Positions 15,699-23,790 of a DNA stretch of 23,899 bases are shown here, piece after piece; position 1 is the stretch's first letter; each line of letters starts with the position of its first letter. Both the position numbers and the translations under genes were made by a program. The stretch is from contig CAZJWJ010000085.1 in the NCBI GenBank assembly GCA_964549495.1, positions 1 to 23,899 on the forward strand, read 5' to 3'. The notes under the pieces are model-generated. The model was not told where the DNA came from. It did not search any database and saw only the letters and a program-made list of their open reading frames with translations. The DNA comes from JACKBJ01 sp964549495. Its GTDB lineage: Bacteria; Chloroflexota; Anaerolineae; Epilineales; Epilineaceae.

Positions 15699-17153
15699 GT
15701 GAGATCCATGCCCAACGGCGACATCCGAGGCGAGCCCGCGCGCACCAAGATCGTAGCCACCATCGGTCCGGCCAGCTCCGAGCAAGCGACCATCGAAGGC
15801 ATGCTCCGCGCCGGGCTATCCGTGGCGCGGCTCAACTTCTCGCATGGCGATCACGAAAGCCACGCCCGATTGATCGAGCGCCTGCGAAAAGCCGCCAGGA
15901 CGGTCGATCGGCCGCTGGCCATCCTGCAGGACCTGCAGGGACCTCGCCTGCGGGTCGGCGCGGTGGACGGTGTCCCGGAGCTCGAGCCGGGCCGGCCCTT
16001 CCTGCTCGACGGCCGGCGCGAGCCCGGCGACGCGGACGGTGTGGGCATGTCCTACTCGGAGGAGTTGGGCAGCCAGGTCTCGCCGGGCGACCGCATCCTG
16101 ATCGACGACGGCCGGCTGGAGTTGGTGGTGCGCCGAAGCCAGGGCGGGCGCGTCGAGACCGAGGTGCGGCGCGGCGGAAAGCTGCGCTCGCGCAAGGGCA
16201 TCAACCTGCCCGACACCTTCGTCGACCTGCCACCGCTGACCGAGAAGGACCGCGACGATCTGGCCTTCGGCTTGGACCAAGAGCTGGACTACATCGCGCT
16301 GTCCTTCGTCGGATCGGCCGCGCACGTCTCCGAGCTCAAGCGCCTGATCGCCGATCGGGATCGGGACGTGCCGGTCATCGCGAAGGTCGAGCGCAGCTCG
16401 GCGGTGGAGGCCATGCACGAGATCGTGGAGGCCGCCGATGGCGTGATGGTGGCGCGGGGGGACCTGGCCCTGGAGATCGGCGCGGCTCGCGTGCCCTTGG
16501 TGCAGAAGGCCTTGATCCGCGAAGCCAATGCCCATGCGCGGCCGGTGATCACCGCCACCCAGATGTTGGAGTCGATGATCGAGGCGCCGCGTCCGACCCG
16601 CGCCGAGACCTCCGACGTGGCCAACGCCATCCTCGACGGGACCGACGCGGTGATGCTATCGGGCGAGACGGCGGTGGGCGCGCATCCGGTGGCCGCGGTG
16701 GCCGAGATGTCGCGCATCGCGGCCGAGATCGAGCCGGTGCTCGACTACCCGGCCCTGGGCCGGCGCGGTGTGGAGCACGGTCAGGCGCGGGTCACCTTCG
16801 CCATCAGCGGCGCCGCGGTGCAGATCGCGCGCGAGGTGGGGGTGGCGGCCATCATCGCCATCACCTCCAGCGGCTGGACCGCCCAGCGCGTGGCGCATCG
16901 CCGGCCCGACATCCCCATCATCGGCGCCACCCGGCGCGAGACCACCTACCGACGCCTGGCGCTGACCTGGGGGGTCCGGCCCCTGCTCATCCCGGACTAC
17001 GCCACCACCGACGAGATGGTCGACGCGGCCATCCGCAGCGCGGTGCGGCGTGGGCTGGTCGAGGAGGGCGCCCTGGTGGTCGTCACCTCGGGCTTGCCCC
17101 ACGGCATCCCGGGCACGACCAACATGGTACAGGTGCGCAGCGCCAGTCTGTGA
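15699..17153 (+). CDS. pyk: Pyruvate kinase
   Basis: A 484-residue pyruvate kinase, the last step of glycolysis (phosphoenolpyruvate + ADP to pyruvate + ATP). The start TKIVATIGPAS, ARLNFSHG (K+ and substrate ligands), QDLQGPRLR, PVIAKVE with the catalytic Lys, VMVARGDLALEIG and VITATQMLESMI are all present in order. The C-terminal allosteric domain is full length; the extra phosphohistidine domain of some bacterial enzymes is absent. A GTG start at 15699 is chosen: AGGAG ends six bases before it, while the ATG at 15708 would be 15 bases away. It converges on the adenosyltransferase gene with a 128-bp gap (17154-17281) in which no clear T-tailed terminator is seen. Confidence 0.97.
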   Translation: MRSMPNGDIRGEPARTKIVATIGPASSEQATIEGMLRAGLSVARLNFSHGDHESHARLIERLRKAARTVDRPLAILQDLQGPRLRVGAVDGVPELEPGRPFLLDGRREPGDADGVGMSYSEELGSQVSPGDRILIDDGRLELVVRRSQGGRVETEVRRGGKLRSRKGINLPDTFVDLPPLTEKDRDDLAFGLDQELDYIALSFVGSAAHVSELKRLIADRDRDVPVIAKVERSSAVEAMHEIVEAADGVMVARGDLALEIGAARVPLVQKALIREANAHARPVITATQMLESMIEAPRPTRAETSDVANAILDGTDAVMLSGETAVGAHPVAAVAEMSRIAAEIEPVLDYPALGRRGVEHGQARVTFAISGAAVQIAREVGVAAIIAITSSGWTAQRVAHRRPDIPIIGATRRETTYRRLALTWGVRPLLIPDYATTDEMVDAAIRSAVRRGLVEEGALVVVTSGLPHGIPGTTNMVQVRSASL

Positions 17154-17281
17154 GAGCATGCTTCGAGAAAGGGGCTCTGAACTCGAAACCGGACGCGGAT
17201 GGCCTGCGTGACCTCGGCCGCTCAGGACAGCCACCGCGCCGCTCGCGCAGGCTGTCGAGATCGTCAGGTAGGAACAGGCTC

Positions 17282-17851
17282 TCAGGCCTCGCCGCCGGCC
17301 GACGGCTGCCAGGGGATGTCGGCGTGACCGGCGCGCAGGTTGGCAGCGCGCGCGGCGGTGAAGAGCCAGTCGCTGAGCCGGTTGAGGTAGCCCAGCAGGG
17401 CCGGCGAGATCTCCTCGCCGGCCTCCTTGGCCTCCACCGTCCGGCGCTCGGCCCGGCGGCAGACCGTGCGCGCCAGATGCAGGTAGGCCGCGGCCGGACT
17501 GCCGCCGGGCAGGATGAAGCTGCGCAGCGCAGGGAGCTCGGCATCCATGGCATCGATGCTGCGCTCAAGCTCCGAGGTCCAGGACGCTGGAACGCGGGGG
17601 AGCCCTTCGGCCGCGCGTGAGCCGGGTGGCGTGGCCAAGTCGGCGCCCAGATCGAAGAGCCGGGATTGGATGTCCCGCAGCCGCTGGGCCAGATTCGGAT
17701 CCTCCGCGAGCTGGCCGGCCGCCAGACCGAGCAAGGCGTTCAGCTCGTCGACCACGCCGTAGGCCTCGACCCGCGGATGGCGCTTGCTCACCCGCTGGCC
17801 GCCGTAGAGTCCCGTGCTTCCGTCATCCCCGCGGCGGGTGTAGATCTTCAT
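17282..17851 (-). CDS. PduO-type cob(I)alamin adenosyltransferase
   Basis: A 189-residue ATP:cob(I)alamin adenosyltransferase, which makes adenosylcobalamin. The N-terminal TRRGDDGSTGLYGGQRVSK is the ATP-binding motif. YGVVDELNALLG, ARTVCRRAERR and LNRLSDWLFTAAR are the other family signatures, all in the usual order. The ATG at 17851 begins the family's normal N terminus and has GGGAGAAG upstream; longer in-frame starts add unrelated sequence. It lies 127 bp after the stop of the winged-helix membrane protein on the same strand and may be co-transcribed. No cobalamin-dependent enzyme or cobalamin riboswitch is visible nearby. Confidence 0.95.
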   Translation of the reverse strand: MKIYTRRGDDGSTGLYGGQRVSKRHPRVEAYGVVDELNALLGLAAGQLAEDPNLAQRLRDIQSRLFDLGADLATPPGSRAAEGLPRVPASWTSELERSIDAMDAELPALRSFILPGGSPAAAYLHLARTVCRRAERRTVEAKEAGEEISPALLGYLNRLSDWLFTAARAANLRAGHADIPWQPSAGGEA

Positions 17852-17978
17852 CGATGGGGCTTCTCCCTTGTGTGAGCGACCGGCTCCGCTCGATGCGCGG
17901 AGGAGCTCGGAGGTGGAGGCCGGAGACCGATGGAAACCCACGGAGTCCCATGGCGCGCGATGCGATCCCCGAGGCCGG

Positions 17979-19208
17979 TCAGGGCTGCTTGGGGCCCTTC
18001 CCTCGAAGTGCTGCCCAGCGCCGCGGCAGCCAATCCGTCAGCCAGGCCGCCAGCCAGCCGGCGGCTAGACCGCCGGCCAGGGCCGCTGCCAGATCGTCGG
18101 GCAGGCTGTCCGGTGCCAAGGCGCCGGGCAGGAAGGCCGCCGAGACCAGCACCTGCGCCAGGCCGCCCAGCACGCCGGCCAGCATCCAGCGGCGGCGCTC
18201 GAGCAGGCCCGCGCCGAAGATGACGACCAACTCCACCGGCAGGGCGATCAGCGGCAGACGCAAGAGGTTGCCGAAAGCCAGGCTCTCGCCTGCGACCAGG
18301 AGCTTGGGCAGCTCGGCGGCCAGGGCGCCGATGGTGGCCGCGCCGGCCCAGCTCGAGAAGGCCGGCGGCAAGAGCAGGCTGGAGAGGTAGATCGTGCCAT
18401 GCACCAGGCTCGGCAGGCCGCTGTCCTCGATGATCTCCAGCCCGGGCGCCAAGGCCTGCTCGTAGCCGGCCAATAGCAGGCCCGCGACCAGGCCGATGGC
18501 CGCCGCACGAAGCAGGCCCTGCCAGCGCCACGGCTTGGCGCGCAGGGCCGCGCGCGTCAGGATCGCGGCGCCCAGCGCCCAGGCCAGGATGGCAGCCGGC
18601 AAGACCCAGGGCAGGCTGCGATCGCCCACTTGCAGGGCCGGCGCCGCGGGCAAGGGCTCGCCTCGCAGGCGGGCGGCGATGGCCAGGATGCTGGCCAGGA
18701 TGGCGGCGATCAAACCGGCGCGCAGGGGCGGGCTGTCGGGCAGGGCGCGCCGAGGCGAAGCCGGTCGCGAAGCGCGGGTCCGATCGGGCGATGCGCCGCC
18801 CCGCTGCCGCTCCGGTCCTCCGCGCCCCGCCGGCATCGGACGCTGCCCGCCGACGCGCCGCCCCCGGCCGGGCGCCCCACCACCGCCGGGCGCCGGTGAG
18901 GCAACCGCGGGACCGGCCGGCCCCCTGCCGGTCGGCGCGCCGCCGCTGCGGCCCCCGGCTCGAGCACCCGACGGCGGACCGGTGAAGCGGACCTGCCGCG
19001 AGGTGAAGGGCTCGCTGCCGGTGACCTGCTCGGAGACGTAGGCCAAGAGGCCCCGGCGCACCAGGTCCTCGATGTCGGGGCCCACATTGGCCAAGGTATG
19101 GACGCCCGTGCCGCGCACGATCTCGCGCACCGTCGGGGCGTCCCCGCGTTGCTGCTGGTAGCCCTCGATGAACTCCAGCAGGCGCAGCTGCCGCTCGTCG
19201 GGCGTCAC
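17979..19208 (-). CDS. LexA-type winged helix fused to a polytopic membrane domain
   Basis: A 409-residue fusion. Residues 1-75 resemble the LexA DNA-binding domain (TPDERQLRLLEFIEGY, then APTVREIVRGTGVHTLANV and IEDLVRRGLL). Residues about 76-160 are a Gly/Pro/Arg-rich, presumably disordered linker. Residues about 162-395 contain six to seven hydrophobic helices, including LPWVLPAAILAWALGAAIL, WAGAATIGALAAELPKLL and LPLIALPVELVVIFGAGLLERRRWMLAGVLG (split here by segment). There is no S24 peptidase or Ser/Lys dyad, so it is not LexA itself. The layout suggests a membrane-held regulator. The membrane part loosely recalls ECF-type S components, which I cannot confirm. The start is GTG at 19208, the only option that keeps the winged helix whole. 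No Shine-Dalgarno is seen. Palindromic element E2 begins 14 bases upstream. Confidence 0.8.
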   Translation of the reverse strand: MTPDERQLRLLEFIEGYQQQRGDAPTVREIVRGTGVHTLANVGPDIEDLVRRGLLAYVSEQVTGSEPFTSRQVRFTGPPSGARAGGRSGGAPTGRGPAGPAVASPAPGGGGAPGRGRRVGGQRPMPAGRGGPERQRGGASPDRTRASRPASPRRALPDSPPLRAGLIAAILASILAIAARLRGEPLPAAPALQVGDRSLPWVLPAAILAWALGAAILTRAALRAKPWRWQGLLRAAAIGLVAGLLLAGYEQALAPGLEIIEDSGLPSLVHGTIYLSSLLLPPAFSSWAGAATIGALAAELPKLLVAGESLAFGNLLRLPLIALPVELVVIFGAGLLERRRWMLAGVLGGLAQVLVSAAFLPGALAPDSLPDDLAAALAGGLAAGWLAAWLTDWLPRRWAALRGKGPKQP

Positions 19209-19222
19209 GGCAGACGCTGCTT

Positions 19223-19383
19223 AGGGGTCGCCCGATAATGGCCTCCCCGATTCGGATGTCGCTGCATCCGCTGTGTCGGCCCGCTGTTCGTCGGCAATAG
19301 CACTGCTATTCCCTCCTCACCGCGAACCGACACGGCGGCGCAGCGACGCCCTCGCTCGGGGATCCCATTATCGGGCGACCCCT
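19223..19383. repeat. Complete palindromic element E2 with 19-bp perfect arms
   Basis: Bases 19223-19241 and 19365-19383 are exact inverted repeats (AGGGGTCGCCCGATAATGG). Pairing then continues imperfectly (CTCCCCGA with CTCGGGGATCC; CCGCTGTGTCGG with CCGACACGGCGG). The central hairpin is AATAGC-ACT-GCTATT (19296-19310). Bases 19245-19312 match the half element at 1-68 at 61 of 68 positions. It fills nearly the whole gap between two leftward genes: 17 bases after one stop and 14 bases before the next start. Confidence 0.9.
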
Positions 19384-19400
19384 TGCGGCGACCGGCCCGA

Positions 19401-20810
19401 TCAGCCATCGCGGTGGCCGAAGAGCTCGCGCAAGAGCTCGTCGGCAGCGCGCGACACGGGCTCCAGGCGCGGGTCCCGCGTCTCGGCGTCCTCGAGGCTT
19501 GCTGCGGCCGCGGACTCCGATCTCGACGCGGGCTTCGCCGCCGATCCGCGGGGGGACATTGCCTCCGAGGAAGTGGCGGATGAAGCCTTCGATGGCTCCG
19601 CGGCGCCCTGGCTGGCGGCCCCCAGCACCCGCTCGATCTCCTGCCGCGATGCCGGACCGATGCCGGGGATGGCTTCCAAGCCGCCCGGCCGGCGCAGGGC
19701 CGCTCGCAGCGCCGCCAGATCCTCCAGACCGGCCTTGCGCAGGGCCGTCAGGACACGGTTCGGCAAGGCCAGGGTCTCTAGTTTCGGATCGCTGTCGGTC
19801 GGCTTCGATGCGCCCATCACGGCAGGGTCTCGAGAGGCCTCGGAGATCTCGGAGCCACCGGTTGGGGATTCCGGGTCCGGGCGATCCGGGGAAGGGGAGG
19901 GTGCCGGCAGGTCGCGCGGATGGACCTCGCGAGAGCTGCGGTCGACGGCGGTGACCGTCTGGCCGTGGCGGATGCCAGTCCGGGCATCCGGATTCGGATC
20001 GGCCTCGATCGGGCGAACTGGGGATGCCGCCTCGGGCTCCGCCGCATTCGCGCTTCGAAACGGATCGGGCGAGGACGTCGAATCGGCGGTCACCGCGCCA
20101 GCGTCTGCCTGCGCGGATCTTATCGCGGCGCTCGACTCCGGGTCATCCGCGGATGGGTCGCCGCCGGCTTCGCGTCGCCAGGGCGGCGCGAAGGGTGCGT
20201 GGTCCTCGGGCAGATCCGATTCCGCTTCCCCCGTCGATCCGGGCGAGTCGGTTCCGCTTTCCGGCGTCTGGAAGCGAGCATCCGATGGCAGACCGGCAGC
20301 ACCCTCGACGCCTGGCGCTTCGTCCAGGAGCCGCGAGCCTCCGGCGCGGAAGAGCTCGCCGATGGCCCGCGCGGTGGGCAGGCTGGCGGTCTGCACCGAG
20401 ATCATCGTCGCGCCCTGGCGCAAGGCCTCCAGGGTCACCTCGGCGTGGCGGTCGGGGATGGGGCTCGACTCGGAGAGGACGCCGCCCAAGGCGCCGACCA
20501 GGCTGCCCAAGAGGCTGCCGCCGGCCAGGCTGAGCAGGACGCCCGGACCATCGAGCAGCGGTGCGGCGTCGGCACCTCCCCAGCCGGCCGCGAAGCCCAG
20601 CGCCGCGCCGAGCAGACCGCCGAAGACGAAGCCGGTGCGCAGGCTGCGCCGTGGCTCGATCCCGACCCCTTCGCTCAGCCGGCGCTGCAGGGCCGTATCG
20701 CGGTGCAGGACCTGAACCGCGTCCAGATCGAGCGGCGCGCCGGAGAGCTGCTCCAACACGCCTTCGGCGTCCTCGAGTCGATCGAAGAGGCCCAGGACGA
20801 CGGTCTTCAT
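19401..20810 (-). CDS. Glycine-zipper membrane-hairpin protein with alpha-CTD-like HhH domain
   Basis: A 469-residue protein not matched to a named family. Residues 1-40 and about 118-145 form an alpha/beta unit (KTVVLGLFDRLEDAEGVLEQL, then VTLEALRQGATMISVQ) like general-stress or DUF1269-type proteins. Between them lie two Gly-rich hydrophobic segments (residues 59-80 and 90-112). Residues about 165-340 are disordered, rich in Pro, Ser, Asp and Glu. Residues 345-397 form a helix-hairpin-helix pair that resembles the RNA polymerase alpha C-terminal domain (ETLALPNRVLTALRKAG, then LEAIPGIGPASRQEIERVL). A charged tail follows. AGGAGG lies about 11 bases before the ATG. It lies 56 bp downstream of the PBP gene and upstream of the winged-helix membrane gene, so the three may share a transcript. 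Confidence 0.8.
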   Translation of the reverse strand: MKTVVLGLFDRLEDAEGVLEQLSGAPLDLDAVQVLHRDTALQRRLSEGVGIEPRRSLRTGFVFGGLLGAALGFAAGWGGADAAPLLDGPGVLLSLAGGSLLGSLVGALGGVLSESSPIPDRHAEVTLEALRQGATMISVQTASLPTARAIGELFRAGGSRLLDEAPGVEGAAGLPSDARFQTPESGTDSPGSTGEAESDLPEDHAPFAPPWRREAGGDPSADDPESSAAIRSAQADAGAVTADSTSSPDPFRSANAAEPEAASPVRPIEADPNPDARTGIRHGQTVTAVDRSSREVHPRDLPAPSPSPDRPDPESPTGGSEISEASRDPAVMGASKPTDSDPKLETLALPNRVLTALRKAGLEDLAALRAALRRPGGLEAIPGIGPASRQEIERVLGAASQGAAEPSKASSATSSEAMSPRGSAAKPASRSESAAAASLEDAETRDPRLEPVSRAADELLRELFGHRDG

Positions 20811-20866
20811 CGGCAGCTTGCCTCCTGGGATGCACGCCGCGCCGAGACAGGGATCATGGGCTCGGG

Positions 20867-23776
20867 CTAGCGTTCGATGCGGATCGGGATGCGGTAGGGC
20901 GGTTCCAGGACGTTGCCGTCGCGCTGGACCAAGGCCAGGCTGAGCACGTAGGCGCCCGGCGCCAGCGAGGGTGCGTCGAGCACCTCGAGGGCGCCACCCG
21001 CGGGCACCGGGCTGCGGTGGATGTCGCCCAAGGTGAAGAACTCGCTGGGATTGTTGCCCACGCCCAACTCGACCTTGAAGAAGTCGATCTGGCCCGGATC
21101 GAAGAGCACCGTTCCGGTCAGGACCGTGCGCTCGCGGATCACGCTGCCCGGCTCGAGCGCCAGCCGATAGGTGGCCGTGCTGGGTGCGATGCCCGACAGA
21201 TCGTAGCCCAGCGTGCCGGAGATGCCCAGCGTGCTCGAGATGCCGAGCGTCGAATCGAGGCCGGCGGTCGAGAAGGCCGGCAAGCTACCCGGCTCCAGGG
21301 CGGCGCCGGCCATCTCCGGCGTGCAGGGTGGCTGGGGGAAGAAACTCGGCCAGCCGCGGCGCTGGGCCCATTCCAGGGCGAAGCGCTGCTCCTCGCCGAT
21401 GGCGCTGCCCGGCTGGTCGACCGGCAAGGGCACGACGGCCACCGGCTGGGCCCGGTCGCCGCCCGGGCCGGCCTCGCCGCTGCAGAGGAGGAAGGGCGGA
21501 CGGTTGGCCTCGAAGGATTCGGGCTCGACCTCGCCCTCCGGCGGCGCGAGCGCCTCGGGCGGCAGCTGGACCACCACCGAGGGGGCCATCAGCCAGGCCG
21601 CGTCGGTCTCGGGCATCCACGCCTCGACGAAGAGCTCGCGTTCGTAGGCCGGGCAGCCGGCCGAAGGCGCGCGCAGGGACTCGACGCGGCAGATCTGCGT
21701 CTCGACCACGCCCTCGGGCCGGCTCCAGCGAGTGGGCGTGTCCAGATCGAAGGCGGCGCGCACCTGCTCGATGATGCCGCGGGTCTCGGCGTCGGCCGCC
21801 GCGTTGCGCACGAAGCCGTTCCAGATCGGTGCGGCGCCGGTGACGCCGCTGGAGTTGCGCATGGGGGTGTTGTCGCTGTTGCCGGCCCAGACGCCCACCG
21901 CCAGGTAGGGCGTGGCGCCCATGGTCCAGTTGTCGCGGTAGTCGTTGGTGGTACCGGTCTTGGCCGCCGCGGTGATGCCCACGTTCAGCGGGTTGTTGGT
22001 CCCGAAGGAGGGCTGGCGCGCCGCATTGTCCGAGAGCATGTCGTTGATGATGTAGACCGCACGTGGATCGGCCGCCGGCTCGGCGGCCAGGGCTTCTTCG
22101 TCCTCGGCCAGATCGTAGAGCACCTCGCCATCGGAGCCGACGATGCGCAGGATGGCATTGGGCCGGACCCGATCGCCCAGGTTGGCCAGGGTGCCGTAGA
22201 CCGTGGTCATGTCCAAGAGCGTCACCTCGCCGCCGCCCAGGGTCAGCGACAGGCCGTACTCCCAGGGGTCGCGCTGCAGGCCGGTGATGCCCATGGCATG
22301 GGCCTTGTCGATCACCAGCTCCACGCCGTAGCGTGGGCTGCCGTCCTCGTCCTCGCCCGGCGGGATGGTCCCCAGGACCTTGAGGGCCGGGATGTTGTAG
22401 GAGTTGCCCAGTGCCCGGCGCAGCCGCACGGGACCGTGGAAGCTTCCGTCGTAGTTGACCGGCTCGTAGATTCCCTGGGGGGTGGCCAGCTCCATCGGCA
22501 CGTCCCAGATGACCTGGGAGGGCGGCATGCCCTGCTCGATGGCGGTCAGGTAGGTGATGGGTTTGATCGAGGAGCCCGGCTGGCGCTCTCGCAGGGCGAC
22601 GTTGACGTTGCCGTCGATCTCGTCGTTCCAATAATCCGCGCTGCCGACCATGGCCAGGACCTGGCCGGTGGCCGGCTCCATCGCCACGAGCGCGGCGTTG
22701 GTCAGATCATGTCGTTCGCGCAGGGCCTCCACATGCTCGCGCACCTCGGTCTCGCCCAGCTCCTGCAAGCGAAGATCCAAGGTGGTGTAGACCGAGAGCC
22801 CGCCGCGAGCCAAGCGCGCCGCGCCCACCCGATCCTCGAGCTGCTTCTCGACCCAGACCACGAAATGCGGCGCCAGGAAGCGCTCGTCCGGCTCCTCGGC
22901 GTAGCGCAGCTCGCGCGCGGCGGCCGCATCGGCCTCGCGCTGGCTGATGAAGCCCTCGCGGGCCATCAGGTTCAAGACGGTGCGCTGGCGGCGCTTGACC
23001 GAGGCCTGGACGGCCGGATCGGGATCGAGCGGATCGAACTCGGCCGGCGACTGGGGCAGGCCGGCCAAGAGCGCCGCCTCGGCCAGGTCGACCGAGCGGG
23101 CCGACTTGCCGAAGATGGTCTGCGCCGCGGCCTCGACGCCGTAGGACAGGTTCCCGTAGTAGATCTCGTTGAGGTACCACTCGAGGATCTGATCCTTGTC
23201 GTGCTGCCGGGTCAGGATCAGGGCCAGCACGATCTCCTTGGCCTTGCGCTCGTAGCTGCGGGCGATGCGCTCCTCGTAGTCGAAGGCCACCCAGCGCACG
23301 AACTGCTGGGTGATGGTGCTGCCGCCGCCCAGGCCGGGCTGGCCGGAGACCTCGCCGTAGATCGCGCGGCCGATACCCATCACGTCGATGCCGGGATTCT
23401 CGTAGAAGTCGGCGTCCTCGACGGCGATGGTGGCTTGCAGCAGGCGCTCGGGCAGCTGGTCGAGCGCGATGTAGTCGCGCTTGCCCTGCGGCGCCAGCTC
23501 GCGCAGCAGCCGGCCCTCGCGGTCGAGGATGCGCGTGGTCTCGAAGAGCTCGCGCTCCTCGACCGTGCCCAGGGTCTCGACGCCCTGCTCGAGCTCCTCG
23601 GCCAGCGCGGCATAGACCATGGCGGCGCTGACCGTGCCGGCGGCCGCCATGGCCACCGGCAGCAGCAGGAGCAGGACCGCGGCGGCGGCCAGCAGGCGCG
23701 GGAGGGGCGATGAGCGCCGGTTGAGATGGGAGAGGCGGCGCTGCAATAGGATCCGATCGGACGGGCTCAGGCTCAT
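20867..23776 (-). CDS. Class A penicillin-binding protein (PBP1A family)
   Basis: A 969-residue bifunctional peptidoglycan synthase. The membrane anchor is residues 26-56. The GT51 glycosyltransferase carries the catalytic Glu120 in AVEDADFYENPGID and the motif GGSTITQQ near 151. The transpeptidase has SxxK (S402-K405 in GSSIKP), SxN (S459-N461 in NSYN) and KTG (K606-G608 in AKTGTT). After the transpeptidase, a Cys pair (ICRVESLRAPSAGCP, 696 and 708) resembles that in many Chloroflexota and cyanobacterial PBPs. An unusual C-terminal region of over 200 residues follows, with two further Cys, a triple TLGI/TLGY repeat (841-857) and a final beta-rich, Ig-like domain. A perfect TATAAT lies eight bases before the ATG. 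Confidence 0.96.
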   Translation of the reverse strand: MSLSPSDRILLQRRLSHLNRRSSPLPRLLAAAAVLLLLLPVAMAAAGTVSAAMVYAALAEELEQGVETLGTVEERELFETTRILDREGRLLRELAPQGKRDYIALDQLPERLLQATIAVEDADFYENPGIDVMGIGRAIYGEVSGQPGLGGGSTITQQFVRWVAFDYEERIARSYERKAKEIVLALILTRQHDKDQILEWYLNEIYYGNLSYGVEAAAQTIFGKSARSVDLAEAALLAGLPQSPAEFDPLDPDPAVQASVKRRQRTVLNLMAREGFISQREADAAAARELRYAEEPDERFLAPHFVVWVEKQLEDRVGAARLARGGLSVYTTLDLRLQELGETEVREHVEALRERHDLTNAALVAMEPATGQVLAMVGSADYWNDEIDGNVNVALRERQPGSSIKPITYLTAIEQGMPPSQVIWDVPMELATPQGIYEPVNYDGSFHGPVRLRRALGNSYNIPALKVLGTIPPGEDEDGSPRYGVELVIDKAHAMGITGLQRDPWEYGLSLTLGGGEVTLLDMTTVYGTLANLGDRVRPNAILRIVGSDGEVLYDLAEDEEALAAEPAADPRAVYIINDMLSDNAARQPSFGTNNPLNVGITAAAKTGTTNDYRDNWTMGATPYLAVGVWAGNSDNTPMRNSSGVTGAAPIWNGFVRNAAADAETRGIIEQVRAAFDLDTPTRWSRPEGVVETQICRVESLRAPSAGCPAYERELFVEAWMPETDAAWLMAPSVVVQLPPEALAPPEGEVEPESFEANRPPFLLCSGEAGPGGDRAQPVAVVPLPVDQPGSAIGEEQRFALEWAQRRGWPSFFPQPPCTPEMAGAALEPGSLPAFSTAGLDSTLGISSTLGISGTLGYDLSGIAPSTATYRLALEPGSVIRERTVLTGTVLFDPGQIDFFKVELGVGNNPSEFFTLGDIHRSPVPAGGALEVLDAPSLAPGAYVLSLALVQRDGNVLEPPYRIPIRIER
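21207..21260 (-). repeat. Three tandem 18-bp units inside the PBP gene
   Basis: CCCAGCGTGCCGGAGATG (21207-21224), CCCAGCGTGCTCGAGATG (21225-21242) and a diverged third unit (21243-21260) encode STLGIS, STLGIS and GTLGY-like repeats at residues 841-857. The unit keeps the reading frame, so copy number could change without breaking the protein. Confidence 0.8.
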
Positions 23777-23784
23777 GGGGCTCG

Positions 23785-23790
23785 ATTATA
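23785..23790 (-). promoter_or_regulatory. TATAAT box abutting the PBP start codon
   Basis: A consensus -10, TATAAT, on the minus strand is followed by CGAGCCCC and then ATG. Normal initiation six to eight bases after the box puts the transcript start at or within a base or two of the ATG, so a leaderless message is likely. No Shine-Dalgarno fits between. The -35 region is GC-rich without TTGACA. No gene is seen from 23791 to the window end. Confidence 0.5.

Noticed and set aside
17154..17281. Terminator between pyk and the adenosyltransferase gene
   Set aside because: Short GC-rich pairings can be drawn, but none is long, perfect or followed by T residues.
19125..19208. LexA SOS repressor
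   Set aside because: Only the winged helix matches. There is no Ala-Gly cleavage site and no Ser/Lys protease domain; membrane helices follow instead.
20561..23713. A 1050-codon open frame on the plus strand opposite the PBP gene
   Set aside because: It mirrors a class A PBP with every catalytic motif intact on the other strand. Its product is Arg/Gly/Ala/His-rich with no domain or signal, as expected from the high-GC third-position bias.
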